A stretch of 64,000 bases of DNA from Streptomyces sp. AM 2-1-1 (GTDB lineage: Bacteria; Actinomycetota; Actinomycetes; Streptomycetales; Streptomycetaceae): positions 1,798,001-1,862,000 of the forward strand of contig NZ_CP119147.1 in NCBI RefSeq assembly GCF_029167645.1, read 5' to 3'. Shown here in pieces: positions 10,401 through 18,661 of the stretch; the first letter of the stretch is position 1; each line of letters opens with the position of its first letter. A program made the translations under genes and the position numbers. The notes under the pieces were generated by a model. The model worked only from the letters and a program-made list of their open reading frames with translations, was not told the DNA's origin and ran no database searches.

Positions 10401-11119
10401 GGCGGGGGGCTCTGGTCGGCGGAGCGGGCCGTGCCGACCGAGGCGGCGGTGAGCCGGCAGGCACCGGCCAGGTTGAGGTCGGGGCCGTAGCCGGGAACGG
10501 TGCGGGCGTTGCGGGCGAGGAGCTCGTCGAAGGGGCCGTGGTCGCCGGGGCGCAGCGGCACCGCGAGCCCGGCCGCCTCGTGCCCGGCGCGCAGGGCGGT
10601 GCAGAGCACCCCGAGGACGGCCCCGGTGTGGGGATCGGTGACGGGCCCGCCGACGGCGGCTCCGCCGGAGCGCAGCGCGTCGCGGCCGTCGGTGCCGACC
10701 GCGAGTTCCAGCGCGGTGGGCACCGGGTACGCGCGGCCGTCGCGTGGGGTGTAGGTGGCCGCGGTGGTGCCGAGGACGCGGGCCTGGCGGATGCCGTGGG
10801 CGGCGATGTGGACGTACGCGCCCGGCTCCGCCCGGTCGGGGGCGGCGATCGGCAGGGGGTCGAGGCCCAGGGCGGCGGTGCCCTCGGTGCGCAGCAGGGC
10901 GAGGCCGAGGGAGGGCAGCGCGACGGCGTCACCGGGGCCGACGGGGCAGGGTGCGCCCCCGGGCCCGTGCAGGAGGAGGTGTCCCCCGCGCGTCAGGGTG
11001 TCGAGGACCTGGTGGCTCGTCACGACGGTGCCGCGGTCGTCGGCCAGGAACCCGGTGCCCCGGGGCCGGCCGGCCTGGTCGCAGATCCTCACCAGCGTCG
11101 TCCGATCCCCGCTCCTCAT
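7412..11119 (-). CDS. Large protein with trypsin-like fold, STAND/AAA-like NTPase and helical repeat region; active sites degenerate
   Basis: 1235 aa. Residues about 1-200 look like a trypsin-like peptidase (GTGFLADDRGTVVTSHQV with His36; GAAVGGPVTDPHTG near 153-166). However, the usual DLALL is LGLALL (Gly72) and the GxSGGP serine position is Val156, so only the His of the triad remains. Residues about 245-480 form a P-loop NTPase: Walker A GVPGSGRTT has Arg271 instead of Lys, Walker B is LLVLLDGPEE (Asp357), and VVACRPE resembles a STAND/AAA sensor. The rest is Ala/Leu/Arg-rich and helical, perhaps HEAT-like. ATG 11119 has no Shine-Dalgarno but sits 6 nt after a TACCTT -10-like hexamer, suggesting a leaderless mRNA. 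Function unknown. Confidence 0.8.
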   Translation of the reverse strand: MRSGDRTTLVRICDQAGRPRGTGFLADDRGTVVTSHQVLDTLTRGGHLLLHGPGGAPCPVGPGDAVALPSLGLALLRTEGTAALGLDPLPIAAPDRAEPGAYVHIAAHGIRQARVLGTTAATYTPRDGRAYPVPTALELAVGTDGRDALRSGGAAVGGPVTDPHTGAVLGVLCTALRAGHEAAGLAVPLRPGDHGPFDELLARNARTVPGYGPDLNLAGACRLTAASVGTARSADQSPPPVEREDVTEEFAAFERGTATVLGLVGVPGSGRTTELAALAARRAEAGVRAPTLWLRGADLRSDDRSVADAVARTLERSARIEGAAGRQHGSEEAAGATPERVAALAASAGRPLLVLLDGPEEMPPVLVHHLAGWTAATAGWLRAHEARMVVACRPEHWEAVGGLYPPGVLHHPARPAVGLPPAVALAELTTAQAARVRERYGIGDGAVAPGHDRHPLTLRLLAELRAVLPPDVPGTPDTEDVYAAHLDLTCARVAVRIAAPADPPMGGTAVRRLAARVAGQVHEAARRCLGPGQGELGREAFEELFPRRTGWAAAVLTEGLLVPAGEGYRFAHEDLGDWVQGAHLDLDAALGFLVHRWHTEDGPAPAPGPEGDPAPPHHLPVPRHRIGPVVRAMLLTGRRQGDAALAHRMADLIEALDRLGARVRDGRPSRPGHEDAAWWAARLLRETLLRITDARPYAGVLRVLAGRIVHDTASGGAVGEGTFAAFAPWFWRRLGLPVEDRIELLRALVPVDGATGLTVRDSGLTVRDAVLAVRHGGGAGAHGGDAARDGLVAARDGGEGFLDAVGRLLTEDPAPVRRMLCGWFTDERPLHAAAGDVPAPGGPTVASAAQALLHAHRDLDPDDLAEALVDTPHPRAEELLGDLAEDTPGTLCRAVARWARDDERPERRTAAARHAAAVLGRAGTAEDRALVRAAALALLGRTEDAPLHGPALALLVRDPETRERWLPQALRAYAQGAPGVPTDLVAEALPAFPEPVLAALRARLSGPGGEAGETLVELAALDLPALSLHTAGLVRTYLRHAGGSGDGGAPVAALVELRLEQGAAARALLLPLVASLLRDPPAPAPVRAALARTLACGGSPASRPARAELLETLMEYEQATGGDPEVLHALLRAAATGSARRPEPRTRALVHRTGTLLVRSEEGAGRFDRELVELASVVPGFAAMVCRWLAAAPEEWAAVLGAEARAALERLAASRRTMTVPMQAAGREHGSLRPA

Positions 11120-11407
11120 GGTCAGAAGGTAGGCGGGCGAAGGTGCCCGTACGGGCCGGAACGGGTGAATGCGCCCTCTCGCGCCCCTGCTTCACTCCGA
11201 GCGCCCGTCCATTGGGGGGAGTTCGGGGGCCGAAATGGACAGGGTGCTCGGCGGAGGGGGGTTCGTGGGGCGTGGGAAGCGAGGGGGTCCGCTCCACGAC
11301 AGCGGCCCGCTTCCCGGTCGGTGGTTACCGACCGGGAAACGGGCCGTGCGGGGGACCGGGTGGGACGGGTGCCCGGCCGCTCCCCGAGGACGGGCCGGCA
11401 CTCGCCC
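11120..11407. other. Intergenic region between truB and the trypsin/NTPase gene
   Basis: 288 bp without a convincing gene. It holds a long hairpin at 11302-11347 (listed separately) and, next to the downstream gene, the -10-like TACCTT (minus strand) abutting the ATG at 11119. Confidence 0.6.
11302..11347 (-). terminator. Long hairpin, probable truB-operon terminator
   Basis: TTCCCGGTCGGT (11311-11322) pairs perfectly with ACCGACCGGGAA (11327-11338) around GGTT. After one C-A mismatch the stem continues for about eight more pairs (11302-11309 with 11340-11347). It sits about 60 bp beyond the truB stop and lacks a U-tract, like many Streptomyces terminators. Confidence 0.7.
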
Positions 11408-12307
11408 TCAGGCGAAGACGGCGAGGCTCTTGGCCTTGCCCTTCTCCTCCTCCACCAGCACCAGGAAGGCGCCGTCCGGTCCGAAGACCGCGACCGGACC
11501 CGGCGGGTAGGAGGGCATGTCCAGCCGGACGCCGTTGAGCAGCAGCTTGGCCCGCTTCTCGTCCACGTCCCAGCGCGGGAACGCCGACCCGGCGGCCTCG
11601 GCGACCGGCATCACCGCCAGCTTCTCCTGGTGCTGCTCCAGCGTCCGGGCGGCGTCGATGCCGTACGGGCCGACCCGTGTGCGGCGCAGCGCGGTCAGGT
11701 GTCCGCCGACGCCGAGTCCGGCGCCGAGGTCCCGGGCCAGGGCCCGGATGTACGTCCCCGAGGAGCAGACGACGGAGACGACCAGGTCCCTGACCGGGGT
11801 GCCGTCTTCCGCGACCGCCTCACGGACGTCGTAGACGCGGAACGAGGAGACCGTCACCGGACGGGCCGGGATCTCGAACTCCTCGCCGCCGCGCACCCGC
11901 GCGTACGACCTCTTGCCGTCGATCTTGATGGCGCTGACCTTCGACGGGACCTGCATGATCGGCCCGCTCAGCGCGGCGACACCGGCGTCGATGCCCTCAC
12001 GGGTGACCCGGGAGGCGTCCGTGGACGAGGTGATCTCGCCCTCGGCGTCGTCGGTGACGGTGTCCTGGCCGAGCCGGATCGTCCCGAGGTACTCCTTCTC
12101 GGTGAGCGCGAGGTGGCCGAGCAGCTTGGTGGCCCGTTCCACGCCGAGCACCAGCACCCCGGTCGCCATCGGATCCAGCGTGCCGGCGTGGCCGACGCGG
12201 CGGGTCCGGGCGATGCCGCGCATCTTGGCGACGACGTCGTGCGAGGTGAAGCCGGACGGCTTGTCGACGATGACAAGGCCGTCCGGCGTCTTGATCTGCT
12301 CTGTCAT
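11408..12307 (-). CDS. truB: tRNA pseudouridine(55) synthase
   Basis: Isomerises U55 of the tRNA T-loop. The N-terminal catalytic domain shows LVIVDKPSGFTSHDVV and RVGHAGTLDPMATG, which contains the catalytic Asp; further family motifs are KEYLGTIRLG, YARVRGGEEFE and CSSGTYIRALARDLG. 299 aa, normal length. The ATG overlaps the rbfA stop by 4 nt, so the two are probably translationally coupled. A long hairpin follows the gene. Confidence 0.96.
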   Translation of the reverse strand: MTEQIKTPDGLVIVDKPSGFTSHDVVAKMRGIARTRRVGHAGTLDPMATGVLVLGVERATKLLGHLALTEKEYLGTIRLGQDTVTDDAEGEITSSTDASRVTREGIDAGVAALSGPIMQVPSKVSAIKIDGKRSYARVRGGEEFEIPARPVTVSSFRVYDVREAVAEDGTPVRDLVVSVVCSSGTYIRALARDLGAGLGVGGHLTALRRTRVGPYGIDAARTLEQHQEKLAVMPVAEAAGSAFPRWDVDEKRAKLLLNGVRLDMPSYPPGPVAVFGPDGAFLVLVEEEKGKAKSLAVFA

Positions 12308-12747
12308 GCGGAGGTGTCGTCCTCGTCCTCCGGCTTGCGGTACGGGTCGGCGCCACCGGCGTACGTGGCGCCCGAGGACGCCTCCCGCACCTTGGCGTCC
12401 AAGGCCCGCGCCCGGTCGAGGAGGTCCTCGATCGCCTGGGCGTTCTCCGGCAGGGCGTCCGCCACGAAGGCGAGGGTGGGGGTGAACTTCGTCCCCGCCG
12501 CCGCCCCGACCGCCGAACGCAGCACGCCCTTGGCGCTCTCCAGGCCCGCCGCCGCGCCCGCCCGGTCCTCGTCGTCGCCGTAGACCGTGTAGAAGACCGT
12601 GGCCTCCCGCAGGTCACCGGTGACGCGGGTGTCCGTGATCGTCACGTGGGTACCCAGCCGGGGGTCCTTGATCCCGCGCTGCAGTTTCTCGGCGACCACC
12701 TGCTGGATGAGGTCCGCCAGCTTCTTCGCCCGCGCGTTGTCGGCCAC
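12304..12747 (-). CDS. rbfA: 30S ribosome-binding factor A
   Basis: KH-fold factor needed for maturation of the 16S rRNA 5' end and for cold adaptation. Begins at GTG 12747 (VADNARAKKLADLIQQVVAEKLQRGIKDPRLG), 7 nt after AAGGAGA; the longer upstream reading frame is non-conserved and rejected. Contains VTITDTRVTGDLREATVFYTV. The acidic tail SGATYAGGADPYRKPEDEDDTSA is typical of streptomycetes. 147 aa. Overlaps truB by 4 nt and follows ylxP by 23 bp. Confidence 0.95.
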   Translation of the reverse strand: MADNARAKKLADLIQQVVAEKLQRGIKDPRLGTHVTITDTRVTGDLREATVFYTVYGDDEDRAGAAAGLESAKGVLRSAVGAAAGTKFTPTLAFVADALPENAQAIEDLLDRARALDAKVREASSGATYAGGADPYRKPEDEDDTSA

Positions 12748-12770
12748 TGGTCCGTCTCCTTCTGCCTTGC

Positions 12771-13067
12771 TCAATCGTCTTCGTCGCTGTGCAGCCGCCG
12801 CCGTACGGACAGCAGCTCCACTTCCGGCCGGCCGGCGACGAGTCGCTCGCACCGGTCCAGCACGTCTGTGAGGTGCCGGGTTTCCCCGGAGACCACGGCG
12901 AGGCCGATTTCGGCCCTGCGATGGAGGTCTTGATCGCCCGTCTCCGCCACGCTCACCGCGAACTTGCGCTGGAGCTCGGCGACGATCGGCCGGACGATGG
13001 AACGCTTCTCCTTCAACGACCGTACGTCGCCGAGGAGGAGATCGAAGGACAGAGTGCCCACATACAT
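12771..13067 (-). CDS. ylxP: DUF503 protein YlxP
   Basis: Small conserved protein of the nusA-infB neighbourhood. The start at ATG 13067 gives MYVGTLSFDLLLGDVRSLKEKRS, the conserved DUF503 N-terminus; 98 aa is the usual size. Family members are small ferredoxin-fold-like proteins linked by position to ribosome assembly; the biochemical role is not settled. A strong hairpin separates it from infB, so it probably heads a ylxP-rbfA-truB unit or is reached only by read-through. No clear Shine-Dalgarno is visible. Confidence 0.9.
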   Translation of the reverse strand: MYVGTLSFDLLLGDVRSLKEKRSIVRPIVAELQRKFAVSVAETGDQDLHRRAEIGLAVVSGETRHLTDVLDRCERLVAGRPEVELLSVRRRLHSDEDD

Positions 13068-13147
13068 GGATGCCCGGATGTCCCGCCGGTGCGGGTTCGC
13101 GTCCTGCTCACGCGTGGCAGGAACACCAGAACCGTACCGGAACGGCC

Positions 13148-13187
13148 GGGGCCGGTCGACGGGAATTCCCACCCGTCGACCGGCCCC
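13148..13187 (-). terminator. Strong hairpin between infB and ylxP
   Basis: 16-bp perfect stem: GGGGCCGGTCGACGGG (13148-13163) pairs with CCCGTCGACCGGCCCC (13172-13187) around an 8-nt loop. It lies 17 bp past the infB stop. Confidence 0.8.
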
Positions 13188-13204
13188 GACTGTTGAGGTA
13201 CGGA

Positions 13205-16200
13205 TCAGCCTCGCGGCTTCTCGCGCATCTCGTACGTCGCGATGACGTCGTCGATCTTGATGTCGTTGAAGTTTCCGAGGTTGATACCGCCCTCGAAGCC
13301 TTCGCGGATCTCGGTGACATCGTCCTTGAAGCGGCGCAGACCGGAGATGTTGAGGCTCTCCGCGATGACCTTGCCGTCGCGGAGCAGGCGCGCCTTGGTG
13401 TTGCGCTTGACCTCGCCGGACCGGACCAGGACACCGGCGATGTTGCCCAGCTTGGACGAGCGGAAGACCTCACGGATCTCCGCCGTACCGAGCTCGACCT
13501 CTTCGTACTCCGGCTTGAGCATGCCCTTGAGGGCCGCTTCGATCTCTTCGATCGCCTGGTAGATGACCGAGTAGTACCGGACGTCCACGCCTTCGCGCTC
13601 GGCCATCTGCTGCGCGCGCCCTGCGGCACGCACGTTGAAGCCGATCACGATGGCGTCGGAGCCGGTCGCCAGGTTGATGTCCGACTCGGTGACCGCACCC
13701 ACACCGCGGTGCAGGATCCGGATGTCGACCTCGTCGCCGACGTCGAGCTGGAGCAGCGAGGACTCGAGAGCCTCCACCGAACCGGACGCGTCGCCCTTGA
13801 TGATGAGGTTGAGTTCCTGGACCAGACCGGCCTTGAGCGCCTCGTCGAGGTTCTCCAGGGAGAACCGGACACCCTTGCGGGCGAAGTTGGCGTTGCGCTC
13901 GCGGGCCGCACGCTTCTCGGCGATCTGCCGGGCCGTGCGGTCCTCGTCGACGACCAGGAAGTTGTCGCCGGCACCCGGGACGTTGGTGAGACCGAGGACG
14001 AGGACGGGGGTCGAGGGACCCGCTTCCTCGACGTTCTCGCCCTTGTCGTCGAGCATGGCGCGGACTCGGCCGTAGGCGTCGCCCACGACCATCGTGTCGC
14101 CGACCCGCAGCGTGCCTCGCTGCACCAGGACGGTGGCGACGGCACCGCGGCCGCGGTCGAGGTGGGACTCGATCGCGATGCCCTGCGCGTCCTGCTCCGG
14201 GTTGGCCCGCAGGTCGAGCGAGGCGTCGGCGGTGAGGACGACGGCTTCCAGCAGGGATTCGATGTTGAGACCCTGCTTGGCGGAGATGTCGACGAACATG
14301 GTGTCGCCGCCGTACTCCTCGGCCACCAGCCCGAACTCGGTGAGCTGACCGCGCACCTTGACCGGGTCGGCACCTTCGACGTCGATCTTGTTGACCGCGA
14401 CCACGATCGGCACGTCGGCCGCCTTGGCGTGGTTCAGCGCCTCGATCGTCTGGGGCATCACACCGTCGTTGGCCGCCACCACGAGGATCGCGATGTCGGT
14501 CGACTTCGCACCACGTGCACGCATGGCGGTGAACGCCTCGTGACCCGGGGTGTCGATGAAGGTGATCTTCCGGTCCTCGCCGTTGACCTCGGCGGAGACC
14601 TGGTAGGCACCGATGTGCTGGGTGATGCCGCCGGCCTCGCCCGCGACGACGTTCGTCTTGCGGATCGCGTCCAGCAGTCGGGTCTTACCGTGGTCGACGT
14701 GACCCATGACGGTCACGACCGGCGGACGGGCGATGAGTGCTTCCTCGCCGCCCTCGTCCTCGCCGAACTCGATGTCGAAGGACTCGAGCAGCTCGCGGTC
14801 CTCCTCCTCCGGGCTGACGATCTCGAGGACGAAGTTCATCTCGTCCGCGAGGAGTCGCAGCGTCTCGTCGGAGACGGACTGCGTGGCGGTGACCATCTCG
14901 CCGAGGTTCATCATCACGCCGACGAGCGACGCCGGGTTGGCGCCGATCTTCTCCGCGAAGTCGGTGAGGGAGGCACCGCGCGACAGACGGACGGCCTGCC
15001 CGTTGCCGCGGGGCAGCATGACGCCGCCGACCGACGGGGCCTGCATGGCCTCGTACTCCTGGCGCCTCTGCCGCTTCGACTTGCGACCACGACGCGCCGG
15101 ACCGCCGGGACGGCCGAACGCACCCTGTGTGCCACCGCGGCCACCGGGGCCGCCGGGACGACCGCCGAAGCCGGGACGACCGCCGAAGCCGCCGCCACCG
15201 CCACCGGGACGACCGGCACCGCCGCCGCCACCGGGACCGGCCGGACGGCCGGCGAAGCCGCCACCGCCGCCGCCACCGGGACGACCCGCGAAGCCGCCGC
15301 CGCCACCGGGACGACCGGCACCGCCGGCGCCGCCGGGACGACCCGCACCACCGGTGCCGGGACCACGGCCACCGCCGGGGCCACCGCCGGGACGCGGACC
15401 CGCGGCGGGACGCTGCGGCATCATGCCGGGGTTGGGACGGTTACCGGCGGGGGCGCCGGGACGCGGAGCCTGCGGGCGGGGCATCCCGCCCGGGCTCGGA
15501 CGTGCGCCGCCCTGGGCACCCTGCGGACGCGGGGCGCCACCGGGACCACCGGTGTTGCCCTGGGGGCGCGGAGCGCCGGGGCGCTCCTGACCACCGGGGC
15601 GCGGGGCACCGCCGGGACGGGGCGCCTGGGGGCGCGCCATGCCGGTGGTACCGCCGGAGGTGAAGGGGTTGTTGCCCGGACGGGGACCGGCCGGACGTGC
15701 GCCGCCGGGGCGCGGGGCGCCCTGACCGGCGGGACGCGCGGGGCGGTCGCCGCCACGCTCGCCACCGCGCTCGGGGCGGCTGTCGCGCTGGCCGCCGTCA
15801 CGCTGACCGCCGGCCGGAGCCGGACGGGCGGGGCGGGGGCCCGGGGTGGCACCCGCGGGACGCGCGGCCTGGGGCTGCTGCGGCGCGGCCGGCTGGGCCG
15901 GCTCCGGCGCCGAGAACTCGGCGGCGGGGACCGGGGTCACCGGGGCGGGACGGGGTGCCGGACGCGGACCCGGGCGGGGGCCGGCCGACGGTGCGGCGGA
16001 AGCCGCGGGGGCGCTGGTCTCAGGCGCGGCGGCCGGCTTGGGAGCCGGTGCGCCGGGCTTGGGGCCGGCGGGACGTGCCGCAGCGGCCGGGGAGGGCGCC
16101 GCGGGCTTGGCGGGGGCGGCCTTGCGAGGCGCTCCCGGCTTGGCAGCGGACTTGCCGGCGTTGCCGCCGGGCCCCTGCAGTGCGTCAGTCAACTTGCGTA

Positions 16201-16327
16201 CAACCGGCGCCTCGATCGTCGAGGACGCCGAACGGACGAATTCACCGAGTTCTTGGAGCTTGGCCATGACGACCTTGCTCTCGACGCCGAACTCCTTGGC
16301 GAGTTCGTATACCCGGACCTTAGCCAC
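13205..16327 (-). CDS. infB: Translation initiation factor IF-2
   Basis: GTPase that delivers fMet-tRNA to the 30S subunit. 1040 aa, long even for the family because of a roughly 380-residue N-terminal region: an IF2 N-terminal helix ([21 protein letters not shown]), then Ala/Pro-rich and Gly/Arg/Pro-rich low complexity. The G domain has GHVDHGKT (G1), DTPGHEAF (G3) and NKID (G4), followed by domains II-IV ending in EMREKPRG. Starts at GTG 16327, 4 nt after AAGGAG. Unusual tandem mini-ORFs lie just upstream (16366-16408). Confidence 0.97.
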   Translation of the reverse strand: MAKVRVYELAKEFGVESKVVMAKLQELGEFVRSASSTIEAPVVRKLTDALQGPGGNAGKSAAKPGAPRKAAPAKPAAPSPAAAARPAGPKPGAPAPKPAAAPETSAPAASAAPSAGPRPGPRPAPRPAPVTPVPAAEFSAPEPAQPAAPQQPQAARPAGATPGPRPARPAPAGGQRDGGQRDSRPERGGERGGDRPARPAGQGAPRPGGARPAGPRPGNNPFTSGGTTGMARPQAPRPGGAPRPGGQERPGAPRPQGNTGGPGGAPRPQGAQGGARPSPGGMPRPQAPRPGAPAGNRPNPGMMPQRPAAGPRPGGGPGGGRGPGTGGAGRPGGAGGAGRPGGGGGFAGRPGGGGGGGFAGRPAGPGGGGGAGRPGGGGGGFGGRPGFGGRPGGPGGRGGTQGAFGRPGGPARRGRKSKRQRRQEYEAMQAPSVGGVMLPRGNGQAVRLSRGASLTDFAEKIGANPASLVGVMMNLGEMVTATQSVSDETLRLLADEMNFVLEIVSPEEEDRELLESFDIEFGEDEGGEEALIARPPVVTVMGHVDHGKTRLLDAIRKTNVVAGEAGGITQHIGAYQVSAEVNGEDRKITFIDTPGHEAFTAMRARGAKSTDIAILVVAANDGVMPQTIEALNHAKAADVPIVVAVNKIDVEGADPVKVRGQLTEFGLVAEEYGGDTMFVDISAKQGLNIESLLEAVVLTADASLDLRANPEQDAQGIAIESHLDRGRGAVATVLVQRGTLRVGDTMVVGDAYGRVRAMLDDKGENVEEAGPSTPVLVLGLTNVPGAGDNFLVVDEDRTARQIAEKRAARERNANFARKGVRFSLENLDEALKAGLVQELNLIIKGDASGSVEALESSLLQLDVGDEVDIRILHRGVGAVTESDINLATGSDAIVIGFNVRAAGRAQQMAEREGVDVRYYSVIYQAIEEIEAALKGMLKPEYEEVELGTAEIREVFRSSKLGNIAGVLVRSGEVKRNTKARLLRDGKVIAESLNISGLRRFKDDVTEIREGFEGGINLGNFNDIKIDDVIATYEMREKPRG
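15120..15420 (-). repeat. Gly/Arg/Pro low-complexity coding repeats within infB
   Basis: Imperfect tandem repeats based on ccgccaccgggacgaccgg (plus strand) encode runs such as [16 protein letters not shown]. They are in frame and part of the IF-2 N-terminal extension. Such tracts vary in length between streptomycetes and are prone to assembly collapse. Confidence 0.8.
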
Positions 16328-16365
16328 ATCGCTCCTTTTAGGTCCGGGTTACCGCCGGACCGTCG

Positions 16366-16411
16366 CTACTTCATGGGCGTACTCATCGCGTACTCATCGA
16401 GTGCTCATCGC
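16366..16411 (-). repeat. Three 11-bp tandem repeats forming chained mini-ORFs upstream of infB
   Basis: On the plus strand GTACTCATCG occurs at 16379-16388 and 16390-16399, and GTGCTCATCG at 16401-16410 (11-nt period). On the transcribed minus strand this yields three overlapping reading frames joined by ATGA: MSTR-stop (16408-16394), MSTR-stop (16397-16383) and MSTPMK-stop (16386-16366). They lie in the ylxR-infB spacer about 40 nt before the infB start. Translation is not shown; the chain could be a by-product of the repeat. Confidence 0.6.
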
Positions 16412-16467
16412 AATCTCGACCTACTTCCAACTCGCGAGGTACCTGACCGCACGGGGACCCGTGCCGT

Positions 16468-16755
16468 TCACTTGTCTTGCGGTGTCACCCGCTCGACGAA
16501 CCGCTGCAACGCGGAGGTGTCGAACGGCCCCTTGGCCTTGAAGGCCCGGGGGAAGGCCCGGCGGCGGACCGCCAGGTCGAGACAGACGGAGGCGGGGTGC
16601 AGATAAGCACCCCGGCCGGGCAGCGTACCGCGTGGATCAGGGGTACACGCTCCCTCGTCCACCACGATGCGCAGCAGCTCGCTCTTGACCGCTCGCTCCC
16701 GGCATCCCACACAGGTGCGTTCGGGACAAGCGCGGGCTTGCGTCCGGCCAGACAC
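16468..16755 (-). CDS. ylxR: YlxR family RNA-binding protein (DUF448)
   Basis: 95 aa. N-terminal cysteine cluster Cys10/Cys15/Cys18 in RTCVGCRERAVKSELLRIV and the conserved GRGAYLH segment identify the YlxR family. It is encoded between nusA and infB in most Gram-positives and proposed to bind RNA or nucleoid DNA. Start is GTG 16755; GGGGAGG lies 11 nt upstream, rather far. A small hairpin (GCACGG/CCGTGC, 16449-16464) directly follows the stop. Confidence 0.9.
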   Translation of the reverse strand: MSGRTQARACPERTCVGCRERAVKSELLRIVVDEGACTPDPRGTLPGRGAYLHPASVCLDLAVRRRAFPRAFKAKGPFDTSALQRFVERVTPQDK

Positions 16756-16935
16756 GGCTAAGTCTACCTCCCCGCGCCGACCTCACCCCTTGGGGGCAAA
16801 AATCGAACGGATGTTGTCGTGATCTCAGCGGACTCCCGCCTCGATCTATTCCTCGTTCCGGCCCCGGCCGGAACGGGCGGCGCCGTCCGCAGCCACGGCC
16901 GCCGGGGCTCCCGGCAGCCGTGCGGTGGACCGCCG

Positions 16936-17976
16936 TCAGCCGCGCTCCGACCGCTCCCGGGCCCGCTCGGCCCGCTCGCGGTCGGCGACGTCGCGCTCCT
17001 CGTCGGTCTCGGTGTCCGGGCGGATGTCGATGCGCCAGCCGGTGAGCCGGGCGGCCAGACGGGCGTTCTGCCCCTCCTTGCCGATCGCCAGCGAGAGCTG
17101 GTAGTCGGGCACGGTCACACGGGCGGAGCGGGCGCCGAGGTCGACGACCTCGACCTTGCTCACCCGGGCGGGGGACAGGGCGTTGGCGACCATCTCGGCC
17201 GGGTCGTCGGACCAGTCCACGATGTCGATCTTCTCACCGTGCAGCTCGGCCATGACATTGCGCACACGGCCGCCCATCGGGCCGATGCAGGCGCCCTTGG
17301 GATTGATGCCGGACCGGGTGGAGCGGACCGCGATCTTGGTGCGGTGGCCGGCCTCGCGGGCGATGGCGCAGATCTCGACGGAACCGTCGGCGATCTCCGG
17401 GACCTCCAGCGCGAAGAGCTTCTTCACCAGGTTGGGGTGGGTCCGCGACAGCGTCACGGACGGGCCCCGGACACCCTTGGCCACGCGCACGACGTAGGTG
17501 CGCAGCCGCAGGCCGTGGGTGTACTCCTCGCCCGGGACCTGCTCCTGCACCGGCAGGATCGCTTCGAGCTTGCCGATGTCGACCAGGACGTTGCGGGGGT
17601 CCTTGCCCTGCTGGACCACGCCGGTGACGACGTCGCCCTCGTGCCCGGCGTACTCGCCGAAGGTGCGGTCGTCCTCCGCGTCGCGCAGCCGCTGCAGGAT
17701 GACCTGCTTGGCGGTGGTCGCCGCGATCCGGCCGAAGCCGGACGGGGTGTCGTCGAACTCCTTGGCCTCCTGGCCTTCTTCCAGGTCGGCCGGGTCCTCC
17801 GTGGCCCAGACGGTGACGTGGCCGTTGGCGTCCAGCTCCACGCGTGCGCGGCGGTAGCTGCCGTCGGTGCGGTGGTACGCGATGAGGAGGGCCGACTCGA
17901 TCGCCCCGACGAGCACGTCGAACGGGATTCCCTTGTCCTGCGCCAAGCCCTTCAGAAGCTTCACATCGATGTCCAC
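16936..17976 (-). CDS. nusA: Transcription termination/antitermination factor NusA
   Basis: Elongation factor that binds RNA polymerase and RNA and modulates pausing, termination and antitermination. The N-terminal domain begins [17 protein letters not shown]; an S1 domain ([24 protein letters not shown]) is followed by two KH domains ([26 protein letters not shown] and [23 protein letters not shown]). 346 aa: the actinobacterial short form without C-terminal acidic repeats. Start GTG 17976 is chosen because GAGGAG lies 8 nt upstream and it is 2 nt after the rimP stop. Confidence 0.96.
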   Translation of the reverse strand: MDIDVKLLKGLAQDKGIPFDVLVGAIESALLIAYHRTDGSYRRARVELDANGHVTVWATEDPADLEEGQEAKEFDDTPSGFGRIAATTAKQVILQRLRDAEDDRTFGEYAGHEGDVVTGVVQQGKDPRNVLVDIGKLEAILPVQEQVPGEEYTHGLRLRTYVVRVAKGVRGPSVTLSRTHPNLVKKLFALEVPEIADGSVEICAIAREAGHRTKIAVRSTRSGINPKGACIGPMGGRVRNVMAELHGEKIDIVDWSDDPAEMVANALSPARVSKVEVVDLGARSARVTVPDYQLSLAIGKEGQNARLAARLTGWRIDIRPDTETDEERDVADRERAERARERSERG

Positions 17977-17978
17977 GG

Positions 17979-18485
17979 CTACGCCTCCTCTTCCTTCTTG
18001 TCCTTGCGGTTGAATTCGATCTCCACGCGCGCCTTGTCGATCTCGGCGAAGGCGATCCGGCGGGAGGTGGGCTTGCGGCCCTTGACTCCCGGGACCTCGA
18101 GGTCGAGGCCCTCGTCGTCGGCCTCCAGGATGCGGGCGATCAGCTCGCCGGCGCCCGCATCGGCGGTCAGGGTGAACTTGACCAGCCGGCCGGTGGCGCG
18201 GACGTAGTGGCGGTGCTCGGTCAGCGGGCGGTCGGCGCCCGGCGAGCTCACTTCCAGGACGTACTCGTCCTCGCCCATCGCGTCGGTCTCGTCGAGCTTC
18301 GCGGAGAGGGAGCGGCTCAGTTCGGCGCAGGTGTCGAGTTCGACGCCGTCGTCCGAGTCGACGACGATCCGCAGTACCCGGCGGCGGCCGGCCCGGGACA
18401 CCTCGATCTCCTCGAGGTCGAGCTGCGATGCGGCGACGAGCGGTTCGAGCAGCCCGCGCAGCCTCTCGCTCTGGTTGGTGCTCAT
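17979..18485 (-). CDS. rimP: Ribosome maturation factor RimP
   Basis: Assists early 30S assembly. 168 aa with the DUF150 signatures [43 protein letters not shown] and [28 protein letters not shown]. Start ATG 18485 follows GAGGAG by 8 nt. First gene of the nusA operon; the divergent lipoprotein gene starts 176 bp away. Confidence 0.95.
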   Translation of the reverse strand: MSTNQSERLRGLLEPLVAASQLDLEEIEVSRAGRRRVLRIVVDSDDGVELDTCAELSRSLSAKLDETDAMGEDEYVLEVSSPGADRPLTEHRHYVRATGRLVKFTLTADAGAGELIARILEADDEGLDLEVPGVKGRKPTSRRIAFAEIDKARVEIEFNRKDKKEEEA

Positions 18486-18621
18486 CCGGGTGACTCCTCG
18501 GCCGCGTCTGCTGTTGTGGGGATCGTCGTGCGTCAGGACAAAGGGTATCCGGTCCCGGGGGGTGTTGCCGTCCCCGGGCCGCCCTCGCGCGGGTACGCTC
18601 ACGTGCGGTGATCACTTCAGA

Positions 18622-18642
18622 ACAGATCTTGTCAGGATCTGT
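18622..18642. promoter_or_regulatory. Inverted repeat upstream of the lipoprotein gene
   Basis: ACAGATC (18622-18628) and GATCTGT (18636-18642) form a perfect 7-bp inverted repeat with a 7-nt spacer, about 5 bp upstream of the GGAGGAG ribosome site of the gene at 18662. It could be an operator or mRNA hairpin; no partner regulator is identified. Confidence 0.35.
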
Positions 18643-18661
18643 CAAGGCCCGGAGGAGAACA

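Noticed and set aside
7412..11119. A complete antiphage defence system
   Set aside because: Single gene within the conserved translation cluster, degenerate active sites, no partner effector or mobile signature; kept only as a speculative lead.
7307..12583. A 1758-codon open frame on the plus strand
   Set aside because: It is antisense to ribF, the trypsin/NTPase gene and truB. Its Gly/Arg/Gln/Val-rich translation is the shadow expected in very GC-rich DNA; no domain and no ribosome site.
15120..15420. Regular short repeats resembling a CRISPR or minisatellite
   Set aside because: They are in-frame Gly/Arg/Pro codons of infB with no unique spacers.
13070..16606. A 1178-codon open frame on the plus strand opposite infB
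   Set aside because: Repetitive Thr/Gly/Ala translation mirrors the IF-2 low-complexity codons; infB is unquestionable on the other strand.
16861..16908. GCCCCGGC/GCCGGGGC inverted repeat in the ylxR-nusA spacer
   Set aside because: Short arms with a 32-nt loop; such pairs are expected by chance at this GC content.
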